From contig NZ_WWCL01000002.1 of the NCBI RefSeq assembly GCF_009857835.1, positions 806,001 through 870,000 on the forward strand: a stretch of DNA of 64,000 bases, written 5' to 3'. This document shows positions 16,001-22,912 of the stretch, piece by piece; positions within the stretch are counted from its first letter, which is position 1, and every line of letters begins with the position of its first letter. Origin of the DNA: Duganella fentianensis (lineage in GTDB: Bacteria; Pseudomonadota; Gammaproteobacteria; Burkholderiales; Burkholderiaceae_D). The notes beneath the pieces were generated by a model. That model worked only from the letters and a program-made list of their open reading frames with translations, was not told the origin of the DNA and did no database searches. The translations under genes and the position numbers were made by a program.

Positions 16001-16731
16001 GCGGCCGCCAGCATAGCTTGGTCTGGCTGCGGCTCGTGGCCGAAAGCCATGGTGCGCAGAGCGCTCATGTCCAGCAGTTTGACATCGCGGCGGCACAGTT
16101 CGAACAGGGCGCGCTGCTTGAACTGCAGCAGCAAACGGCTCACGCATTCGGCCGTTACGCCCAGATAGCTGGCGATATCACAGCGCGACATGGGCAGGCG
16201 GAACTCTTCCGGCTGATAGCCATAGGTGGTCTGGCGTTCGGACAGGGTCAGCAGCAGATCGGCCATGCGCTGTTCTGCCTGCGTATTGCGCAGCATGAGC
16301 GCGGCGCGCTGTTCGCGGCGCATCTCGCGCGCCAGCAGGGCGTGCAGGTGGGCCCGCATCACCGGGCGACGGCGGCCTTCGAAAGCGTGGCGGTTCCAGC
16401 TGATGCTGCAGACCACGCTATCTTCCAGCGCTACCACACTATTCGAATATTCGAGCTGGTCGAGTGCATCGAGGCCGATAAAGTCCGGCGCCAGCGCAAA
16501 ACCGATCACATGGGCATCAGCGTCGGGCGCCGATGGGCCGCGCACGACTTTGAAGCTGCCGGAGCGGATGTGATAAATCTGGTCACCCACGGCGGAGCCG
16601 GCTTCGTACAGGGCAGTATGCCGTTCGATGCGGATGCGGTGGCTGGTGGTCTGGCTGCCGGCAGCTGCGCCGACACACTGGGTACGTTGGCTGCAGACGC
16701 TGCAGTTGTTCTGTTCGATGGAGTTTGCCAT
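15997..16731 (-). CDS. fnr: FNR oxygen-responsive transcription regulator
   Basis: The protein has 244 residues. Near the N-terminus is CSVCSQRTQC, the exact C-x2-C-x5-C spacing of E. coli FNR. A fourth cysteine in LEDSVVC matches FNR Cys122, so all four [4Fe-4S] ligands are present. The beta roll, dimer helix and winged helix follow, with the recognition motif ECVSR (E-x-x-S-R), which reads TTGAT half-sites. The cluster is lost in oxygen, so it should activate genes only without oxygen. A longer frame starts at 16893, but the family alignment and the FNR boxes upstream favour 16731. It forms an overlapping pair with a second Crp/Fnr gene. Confidence 0.95.
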   Translation of the reverse strand: MANSIEQNNCSVCSQRTQCVGAAAGSQTTSHRIRIERHTALYEAGSAVGDQIYHIRSGSFKVVRGPSAPDADAHVIGFALAPDFIGLDALDQLEYSNSVVALEDSVVCSISWNRHAFEGRRRPVMRAHLHALLAREMRREQRAALMLRNTQAEQRMADLLLTLSERQTTYGYQPEEFRLPMSRCDIASYLGVTAECVSRLLLQFKQRALFELCRRDVKLLDMSALRTMAFGHEPQPDQAMLAAA

Positions 16732-16792
16732 GTCGATTTCTTTTACTATTGGTACGATGAAGAGATGGTATTGAAGCAGGTCATTGATTTCC

Positions 16793-16806
16793 TTGATGCA
16801 GATCAA
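16793..16806 (-). promoter_or_regulatory. Perfect FNR box, probable fnr autoregulation site
   Basis: TTGATgcagATCAA matches the FNR consensus at all ten positions. Read toward fnr, a TACCAT -10 sits at 16770-16765, which puts the box centre at -41.5 from an expected start at 16758, the class II activator geometry. The transcription start is predicted, not observed. Confidence 0.8.
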
Positions 16807-16827
16807 AAATGAAAAGATTTGCTCTGG

Positions 16828-16841
16828 TTGATCTACATCAA
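16828..16841 (+). promoter_or_regulatory. Perfect FNR box for the PAS-GGDEF-EAL gene
   Basis: TTGATctacATCAA matches all ten consensus positions and lies 35 bp (centre to centre) from the other box. Toward the c-di-GMP gene a TACTCT hexamer at 16864-16869 gives an inferred start at 16876, placing the box at -41.5. Anaerobic activation of the gene at 16905 is therefore likely. Confidence 0.8.
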
Positions 16842-16904
16842 TTATTTTTTTGTTGGAAATCTGTACTCTTCGTCCACTGTTATTTAGTACCAAAAAGGAT
16901 TTCC

Positions 16905-18971
16905 ATGATTAGCCTGGCGCAAGCACGGGCCCCCGTCGCAATGGCCGAGAATGAACTGTGCGAAGTGTTCTCCGGCGCGACCCTCGATGCATTACCTGAA
17001 CAGATCGCGCTACTGGGACGCGGCGGCGTGATGCTGGATGCCAACGCCGCCTGGCGCAATGCCGTCCATGCGGGCCGCCATCCGGCCGAGCAGGCGCACC
17101 GCGCCGGCGTAGAAGCAGTACTTTCCGGCAGAGTGCCGGCCTACCACACGGAATATGGCAGCCCCGATGGCGCTTGCCATTACAGCGTGTCCGTCCTGCC
17201 GCTCGATGGCAGGGCGGCGCTGGCGATCCACCGCGATATCACCATGCAGCGCAAGGCCGAAGCCGCGCTGCGCGTGGCCGCGACGGCATTCGAAGCGGCC
17301 CAGGGCATGATGGTCAGCGATGCACAAGGCCATATCCTGCACGTCAATCAGGCATTTACCCAGATTACCGGTTATAGCGCAGCCGAAATTGTCGGCAAGA
17401 CCCCCAGCATACTGAGCTCCGGCCGTCATACGCCGGAGTTCTATCAGCATATGTGGCAGCAGATCGCGCGTGATGGCTGCTGGGAAGGCGAGATCTGGAA
17501 CCGCCGCAAGGATGGCGAGATCTATCCCGAACATCTGAGTATTACCGCCGTACGCGACCAGTACGGCAAGATTAGCAATTACGTGGCAGCCCTCACCGAT
17601 ATCACGCTGAGCAAGGCCGCCAATGATGAAATCCGCAGTCTGGCCTTCTACGATCCGCTGACCCAGCTGCCCAACCGGCGTCTGCTGCTGGACCGGCTGC
17701 GCCATGTGGTGGCCACCAGCACGCGCCACGACCGCTATTGCGCGCTGATGTTCATCGACCTGGATAATTTCAAGACGCTGAACGATACCATGGGCCATAA
17801 CGTCGGCGACCAGCTGTTGCAGCAGGTGGCCGAACGACTGCAATGCTGTTTGCGCAAGGGCGACACAGTGGCCCGGCTGGGCGGCGATGAATTCGTCGTG
17901 CTGGTCGAAGGCCTGAGCAGCGAAGCACGCGCTGCCGCCAGCGAGACGGAAGCGCTGGGCTCCAAGATATTGTCCTCGCTGAACCGGCCTTATCTGCTGG
18001 GCACGCACCGCTGCCGCAGCACCCCCAGCATAGGCGCGACGCTATTCCATTGCGGCGAATCGCCGCTGCCCGACGATCTGCTGATGCAGGCCGACATCGC
18101 CATGTATCAGGCCAAGCAGGCCGGCCGCAACGGCATGCGCTTCTTCGACCGCCAGATGCAGGAGCGCATCAGCGCGCGTGCCCGGCTGGAAGGCGATCTG
18201 CGCCAGGCCATAGAGCGCCAGCAGTTCGAGCTGCACTATCAGGTGCAGGTCGATGAGCTGGGCCTGCCGCGTGCAGCCGAGGGCCTGCTGCGCTGGCGTC
18301 GCGAGGATGGCAGCCTGGTGCCGCCGGGCGAGTTTATCGGCCTGGCCGAAGAGACCGGGCTGATCCTGCCTATCGGCCACTGGGTGCTGGAAACCGCCTG
18401 TGCCCAGCTACAGGCCTGGCAGGCGGACGAGCAGATGGAAGCGCTGATCCTGTCGGTGAATGTCAGTGCGACCCAATTCCGTCAGCCGGACTTCTGCGAT
18501 GAAGTGCTGCGGCTGGTGGCGCACTACGGCATCCTGCCTTGCCGCTTGAAACTGGAACTGACGGAAGGCCTGCTGCTGGAAATGGTGGAACAGACCATCG
18601 TCAGCATGCGCCGCCTGCGCGATGTGGGCGTGCGTTTTTCGCTCGATGATTTCGGCACCGGCTATTCTTCGCTGCAGTACCTGAAACGTCTGCCGCTCAA
18701 CCAGCTGAAGATCGACCAGTCGTTTGTGCGCGATCTGGTCAGCGATGCCAGCGATCAGGCCATCGTGCAGACCATTATCGCCATGGCGGCCAGCCTGCAG
18801 CTCGACGTGATTGCGGAAGGGGTGGAGTATGAAGCCCAGCGCGACAAGCTGGAGGAAATGGGCTGCTTGCGTTATCAGGGCTATCTGTTCAGCCGCCCCG
18901 TGCCGGAGCCCCAGTTGCGCGCCTGGGTGCATGCAGCATACGCGATACGCCAGCAGCACTGCCTGGCCTAG
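16905..18971 (+). CDS. PAS-PAS-GGDEF-EAL cyclic di-GMP enzyme
   Basis: A cytoplasmic protein of 688 residues: a degenerate PAS region (about 25-115), a clear PAS domain (about 122-240, GMMVSDAQGHILHVNQAF), a GGDEF domain with intact GGDEF at 326-330, and an EAL domain whose signature reads EGL at 459-461. Phosphodiesterase residues are otherwise present (SVNVSATQF, LELTEG, DDFGTGYSS, LKIDQSF, AEGVE). It may make or break c-di-GMP; which activity dominates cannot be read from sequence. The start at 16905 follows an AAAAGGA site; the frame extends to 16809 but that stretch overlaps the FNR promoter. Expression should rise without oxygen. Confidence 0.93.
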   Translation: MISLAQARAPVAMAENELCEVFSGATLDALPEQIALLGRGGVMLDANAAWRNAVHAGRHPAEQAHRAGVEAVLSGRVPAYHTEYGSPDGACHYSVSVLPLDGRAALAIHRDITMQRKAEAALRVAATAFEAAQGMMVSDAQGHILHVNQAFTQITGYSAAEIVGKTPSILSSGRHTPEFYQHMWQQIARDGCWEGEIWNRRKDGEIYPEHLSITAVRDQYGKISNYVAALTDITLSKAANDEIRSLAFYDPLTQLPNRRLLLDRLRHVVATSTRHDRYCALMFIDLDNFKTLNDTMGHNVGDQLLQQVAERLQCCLRKGDTVARLGGDEFVVLVEGLSSEARAAASETEALGSKILSSLNRPYLLGTHRCRSTPSIGATLFHCGESPLPDDLLMQADIAMYQAKQAGRNGMRFFDRQMQERISARARLEGDLRQAIERQQFELHYQVQVDELGLPRAAEGLLRWRREDGSLVPPGEFIGLAEETGLILPIGHWVLETACAQLQAWQADEQMEALILSVNVSATQFRQPDFCDEVLRLVAHYGILPCRLKLELTEGLLLEMVEQTIVSMRRLRDVGVRFSLDDFGTGYSSLQYLKRLPLNQLKIDQSFVRDLVSDASDQAIVQTIIAMAASLQLDVIAEGVEYEAQRDKLEEMGCLRYQGYLFSRPVPEPQLRAWVHAAYAIRQQHCLA

Positions 18972-19001
18972 CGGGCAAGACCAATACGCAGCGCTACAAT
19001 G

Positions 19002-19040
19002 CACAGAGGGCACGTAGATTACGTGCCCTCTGTGGTTTTA
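19002..19040. terminator. Bidirectional terminator between the c-di-GMP gene and the third receptor
   Basis: A perfect 15-bp stem (19002-19016 with 19020-19034) has a 3-base GAT loop and is followed on the plus strand by GTTTTA. It sits between two convergent genes, with its last bases touching the receptor stop. Confidence 0.85.
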
Positions 19041-21311
19041 CAGGTCGTAGCGCAGTTCGGCGATGAAGGTGCGCTGCGGATAAGGGTGGAAGTTCCAGTA
19101 CTGGTAGTTGTTCAGATTATCCACGCCCACGGCGGCACTCCAGCGCTGGTCGATACGGTAGCGGGCGCGCAGGTCGGTGGTGAAGTATTTGCTGGCACCC
19201 ATGTAGGCATAGCCATTCGGATCGGTGTTGTCGAGCGTCGAGTACTGGCGGCCGCTGTAGCGCGCAGCATAGCTGAGCGACAGCTTGTCGGTGAAGTCAT
19301 AGCTGACCACGCCGGTAGCGCGCCATTCCGGAATACGCGGCTGCCATTTGCCTACGCTGGCGGGGAATTTATCGTTGCCGACGATGCGCGAGTCGGTCCA
19401 GGTCAGGCTGCCGTTCAGATTCAGACCCTGACGCCAGACATTATCCTGCGTGTAGGACAGCTCCAGCCCCTTGGTGTGGATGCGGTCCACATTCTGGATG
19501 GTGCTGACGGTGGAACCGGACAGCACATTGATCTGCGAATACAGCGAGTCGCGCGTCCGTTCGCCGAATGCCGTCAGGCGCAGCCAGCCATCTTCCAGTT
19601 TGCGGTCGGCCGTCAATTCGCCCGTGTAGGATTTTTCTGCCTTCAGGTCGGGATCATTATTGGTCAACTGGCCCGAAGCATTCACGCCACCCTGATACAG
19701 TTCCGACACGGTAGGCATGCGCACGGCGCGGCCCAGCGACGCCTTGATCACCCAGTCCTGCGTGGCCTGATAGGCCAGCGCGAATTTGGGGGACAGATAG
19801 TTTTCGCTACGTTCGGGGTGGTAGGCCGTTTTGCTGGCATTCGAGGTGGCGCCATCGTGGGCGTTCCAGTGCTCGTAACGCAGGCCCAGTACGGTTTTCC
19901 AGCCGCTGGCAAATTTCCAGCTATCCTGCGCGTACAGGCTGTTGGTTTCGGTCTTGCCGGTGAAGGCAGAATTGCGGCCAGTGGCGGCACCATTGAGCCA
20001 GTCGGTGGTGGCGTTTTCTATGCTGGCCAGCTTGTAGGCTTCGCGCTGGTAGCCGAAGTCGATGACGTGGAAGTGATCGGGCCGCCAGGTACCTTTGGCA
20101 TTCAGGGTATTCCAGCCCGTACCATCCTGGCTGACCATGCGGCCGGCGCCGCCATTCAGGGAGGCAGGATAGGCCAGCGCCGTCGGGGCGCGCAGCTGGT
20201 CCTTGTCGTAGTCGTACAGGCTGGCGGCCAGTTCCCAGGTGAATTCGCCCTTGCCGTGCGATTTCAGCGACAGGCCGTGCATGATGTGCTGCAGCGATTC
20301 ATTGGACAGATTGAAGTCCGTATTACTGATGCTGTAGGCGCGGCCGTCTATGCTGACATTGCCGCTATACACGGGCTGGCCATTGCTGTCGCGTAGATAG
20401 CTGTCCGGCCGGCCTTTGGAATCGTTGTGCCACAGGCCGAAGGTGTAGCTGGCACGCAGCGTGGGGCTGAAGTCGTAGGCCAGCTTGGCTTTGAACTGGT
20501 CCTGCAGCGTGTGGTACTGGGTGGCAGTGCCCAGCAGCAGCCAGGGTTTGTTGGCGCGGTCCTGACTGGCGATGGCACCCGTCACCACGGTGGCATTCTT
20601 GCCCGCGGCGGTAGTGCTGAGCGCCTTGTTGGGGAAGGTCAGCGGCTGGCCGTCGCTGTCCGTGTGGCTCAGATCGACCAGCCAGGCCCAGTTGCCCGAA
20701 CGGTTGCCGACGGTAATGCTGCCTAGCTTGCCCTGATACACGCCGTCCGTGCTGTACAGCTGGAACGGCTGGTGGGTGGCCGTCAGTTTGGCGTGCACTT
20801 CCAGCTGGGTAGGCATGCGGGTGACATAATCGACCACGGCACCCACGGAATTGCCGCCGTAGGCAGCCGAGAACGGGCCATACAGCACATCGACCCGCTC
20901 TATCAGTTCGGGCGAGACCATGCCCCAGCGCGGTGCGAAAGTGGCGCCATTGCCCAGATAGTTGGACAGCAGGATGCCGTCACCATACACCATGGAGCGG
21001 GCGCTATTGCCCGTGCCGGAAGCGCGGGTGGACAGCACGGCGTGGTTGTAATCGCCGATGTAGCGCTTGCGCACGAGCAGGCTGGGCATGTATTTCAGCG
21101 CATCTTCCGCATCGGTGGCATTGATGCAGCGCTCGATATCGGCGTGGCTGATGCCCTCGAAGGTGGTGGGGATCTGGGTGGGCAGCGAGGTCGGGCGGCT
21201 GCCTTCGATGATGACGGTGCCGATCTGGCGCAGTGGCGCGTCCTGTGCAGCAGCGAATTGGGTATAGACGGCCAGCAACGCCAGCGCCAGAGGGGTGCGT
21301 AAGGTATTCAT
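19038..21311 (-). CDS. TonB-dependent receptor next to a DUF2946 gene
   Basis: The protein has 757 residues with a signal peptide (cleavage after FAAAQ). The plug domain spans about 30-165 (GTVIIEGSRP, DALKYMPSLLVRKRYIGDYN, VYGDGILLSNYLG, IERVDVLYGPFSAAYGGNSVGAV). A barrel follows, ending ELRYDL. An AGGA site precedes the start. It lies 68 bases after a DUF2946 gene on the same strand; receptors paired with DUF2946 proteins are often linked to copper or iron handling, so a metal complex is the likely cargo. The exact substrate cannot be read from the sequence. Confidence 0.9.
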   Translation of the reverse strand: MNTLRTPLALALLAVYTQFAAAQDAPLRQIGTVIIEGSRPTSLPTQIPTTFEGISHADIERCINATDAEDALKYMPSLLVRKRYIGDYNHAVLSTRASGTGNSARSMVYGDGILLSNYLGNGATFAPRWGMVSPELIERVDVLYGPFSAAYGGNSVGAVVDYVTRMPTQLEVHAKLTATHQPFQLYSTDGVYQGKLGSITVGNRSGNWAWLVDLSHTDSDGQPLTFPNKALSTTAAGKNATVVTGAIASQDRANKPWLLLGTATQYHTLQDQFKAKLAYDFSPTLRASYTFGLWHNDSKGRPDSYLRDSNGQPVYSGNVSIDGRAYSISNTDFNLSNESLQHIMHGLSLKSHGKGEFTWELAASLYDYDKDQLRAPTALAYPASLNGGAGRMVSQDGTGWNTLNAKGTWRPDHFHVIDFGYQREAYKLASIENATTDWLNGAATGRNSAFTGKTETNSLYAQDSWKFASGWKTVLGLRYEHWNAHDGATSNASKTAYHPERSENYLSPKFALAYQATQDWVIKASLGRAVRMPTVSELYQGGVNASGQLTNNDPDLKAEKSYTGELTADRKLEDGWLRLTAFGERTRDSLYSQINVLSGSTVSTIQNVDRIHTKGLELSYTQDNVWRQGLNLNGSLTWTDSRIVGNDKFPASVGKWQPRIPEWRATGVVSYDFTDKLSLSYAARYSGRQYSTLDNTDPNGYAYMGASKYFTTDLRARYRIDQRWSAAVGVDNLNNYQYWNFHPYPQRTFIAELRYDL

Positions 21312-21379
21312 AGTATTCCTGATGGGTGTGTGTACAGTCCGCCGCTATGCTGCGGATAGTGACTGGTGATGACGGTCGA

Positions 21380-21736
21380 TCAGGAAACTGCGGGTGGCCC
21401 CCGGGCCAGACCGCGCTGCCAGCGCTGGTAGAGCGCTGCGGTGGCGGTCGCCGGTGTGTCGTAGTGATCGTGGCCGTCGATGACGGCCAGACTGTGCTGC
21501 GCCGTCGGCAGCGTCGCGTGGCCGCCGCCATGGGGCAGACAATAATCGCAAGCCTGCATGGCGGACAGGTCGCCGGCCGGTGCTTTGCCCTGGGTGCCGG
21601 TGTAGCAGATGGAACCGGCGGCAAACTGGCTGACGGGATACAGCGTGCGGCTGATGGTAGGCGCAACACTGCCGAACAGGATGGCCAGCAGGGCGATCCA
21701 CAGGTACAGCGTTCGGCGTTGTGCAGTCTTAACCAT
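21380..21736 (-). CDS. DUF2946 family small membrane-anchored protein
   Basis: This 118-residue protein begins with one hydrophobic segment (LYLWIALLAILFGSVAPTI) acting as signal or anchor. The outer part has the family mark ACDYCLPHGGGH, a Cys-x2-Cys-x2-His set that could bind metal. It is the first gene of a two-gene unit with the TonB receptor downstream. A TATAAT lies exactly six bases before its ATG, so the transcript may have no leader. Function of the family is not established; a role in metal-linked uptake is inferred from position here and from a similar protein in front of the zinc-type genes at 28.4 kb. Confidence 0.8.
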   Translation of the reverse strand: MVKTAQRRTLYLWIALLAILFGSVAPTISRTLYPVSQFAAGSICYTGTQGKAPAGDLSAMQACDYCLPHGGGHATLPTAQHSLAVIDGHDHYDTPATATAALYQRWQRGLARGPPAVS

Positions 21737-21742
21737 GCAGCG

Positions 21743-21748
21743 ATTATA
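21743..21748 (-). promoter_or_regulatory. -10 element placing the DUF2946 transcript start at its ATG
   Basis: TATAAT on the minus strand is separated from the ATG at 21736 by six bases (CGCTGC), so +1 would be the A of the start codon. The best -35 (TTGACT, 21777-21772) is 23 bases away, which is too far, so an activator may be needed. Confidence 0.4.
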
Positions 21749-21856
21749 ACCAGCGCAGTCTTATTGCCTGTAGTCAAATCTGCAAAACGATGATATTTGT
21801 TAAATTTTAGAAGTAACTTTTCTGCGCCTGCCGCTGGACAGGATAAATCTGGCCCG

Positions 21857-22066
21857 TCAGTGCAGCTGGCGGCTGCTGCCATAGCTGCTGCTGGCCGGTC
21901 GCGACAGGCTGCGCACGTGGGCGAGCTGGCGCTGTACCGCCCGGTGCCAGGCGCAGGCCCAGCGTGCCGCCAGGGCGGACTCTTCGGGAGTGCGGGCATA
22001 CAGTACCCGCTGCACGGCCAGTCGCTGGCGTTGCAGGGCATATTGAGCGGAGTGCAGGCGGATCAT
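21857..22066 (-). CDS. Hypothetical small basic protein
   Basis: A 69-residue frame (MIRLHSAQYALQRQRLAVQR, then a helical, Arg/Ala-rich stretch) is the best coding candidate in the gap from 21737 to 22252. It has no signal peptide or membrane span and no family I recognise. No ribosome site is clear, and frames on the plus strand overlap it, so it may not be real. The remainder of this gap shows only AT-rich DNA near 21740-21830 and the terminator of the next gene. Confidence 0.3.
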   Translation of the reverse strand: MIRLHSAQYALQRQRLAVQRVLYARTPEESALAARWACAWHRAVQRQLAHVRSLSRPASSSYGSSRQLH

Positions 22067-22196
22067 GGCTGGCGACGGAACAGAGCGGCGGGACAGGGTT
22101 ATTGTGCGCGCTATGGTCGTGGCTGAATGTGCGCCCGTTCACTTAGGCAGCAACTTTGTTGGCGGACCCGCAGTTGCGCAGGCGGCCGCAGAAAAG

Positions 22197-22227
22197 AAAA
22201 CGCCCGGCCAGTGGCTGGCCGGGCGTT
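22197..22227 (-). terminator. Terminator of the Pal-like lipoprotein gene
   Basis: AACGCCCGGCCA pairs perfectly with TGGCCGGGCGTT (12 bp) around a 5-base loop. On the minus strand it is followed by TTTTCTTTTC, so it is a strong Rho-independent terminator. Confidence 0.85.
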
Positions 22228-22252
22228 GCAGACTAGCTTACTTTAGCAGTAA

Positions 22253-22783
22253 TTACTTGCTTGGGTAAACGATGTCGGCACGACGGTTCTGCGAGTACGA
22301 AGCCTCGTCTTTACCGGTCGCTTTTGGTTTTTCTTTGCCGTAGCTGATGGCTTCCATCTGGCTGTCTTTCACGCCGAACACTTTCAGTGCGGTCACAACA
22401 GCTTGTGCACGTTTCTGGCCCAGAGCCAGGTTGTACTCGGCGCCGCCGCGCTCGTCGGTGTTGCCTTCGATTTTGATGGCGACGTTAGGGTTGGCCGACA
22501 GGAATTTGCCGTGGTCAGCAACCAGAGCTTCGAATTCTGGCTTGACATTGTATTTGTCGAAGTCGAAGTAGACGCTGCGGTTTTTGTAGATCGAGCTGTT
22601 AGGGTCCAGGTAGGCTGGAACCGAAACTGGCACTGGTGCAGCAACTGGTGCTGGCGCAGGTGCTGGAGCAGCTTTCACTGGCTCAGGTGCCGGGGCTGGT
22701 GCCACGACTGGTGCAGGGGTGCTGCAAGCGCTCAGTACAGCCAGCGCGCAGGTAGCCAGCAAGATTTTTTGTTGTGCTTTCAT
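22253..22783 (-). CDS. Pal-like OmpA-domain lipoprotein
   Basis: The protein has 176 residues. A lipoprotein signal ends in LAVLSAC (lipobox; the Cys is acylated), followed by a Pro/Ala/Val-rich spacer of about 45 residues and an OmpA-type peptidoglycan-binding domain (SVYFDFDKYNVKPEFEALV, GNTDERGGAEYNLALGQKRA, SYGKEKPKATG). It should tie the outer membrane to peptidoglycan. The start at 22783 has an AGGAG site; a 13-residue upstream extension is not supported. The tol genes that usually accompany pal are not here, so this may be a second copy or a Pal relative rather than the Tol-system Pal. Confidence 0.9.
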   Translation of the reverse strand: MKAQQKILLATCALAVLSACSTPAPVVAPAPAPEPVKAAPAPAPAPVAAPVPVSVPAYLDPNSSIYKNRSVYFDFDKYNVKPEFEALVADHGKFLSANPNVAIKIEGNTDERGGAEYNLALGQKRAQAVVTALKVFGVKDSQMEAISYGKEKPKATGKDEASYSQNRRADIVYPSK

Positions 22784-22860
22784 GGAAATACTCCTGAATT
22801 TGGTTACTGTTTTCTTGGACATGCATGGGGTGTGAGGCTCTTACACCAGCCGCATCCGCC

Positions 22861-22866
22861 ATTATA
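22861..22866 (-). promoter_or_regulatory. -10 element of the Pal-like gene
   Basis: A perfect TATAAT on the minus strand lies about 78 bases before the lipoprotein start. The -35 is weak (TTTTTC-like). Confidence 0.5.
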
Positions 22867-22912
22867 TAAGGGTTTCCCTCAGAAAAATTGGCGCGGTGCA
22901 TGATTTTGTGCA

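Noticed and set aside
18999..20396. Long plus-strand frame opposite the third TonB receptor
   Set aside because: The receptor on the minus strand has a full signal peptide, plug and barrel; the plus frame shows only repetitive Gly/Val/Ile text and starts inside a terminator.
21737..21830. A Fur box before the DUF2946-receptor unit
   Set aside because: The AT-rich stretch near 21790 has only scattered matches to the Fur consensus and no dyad.
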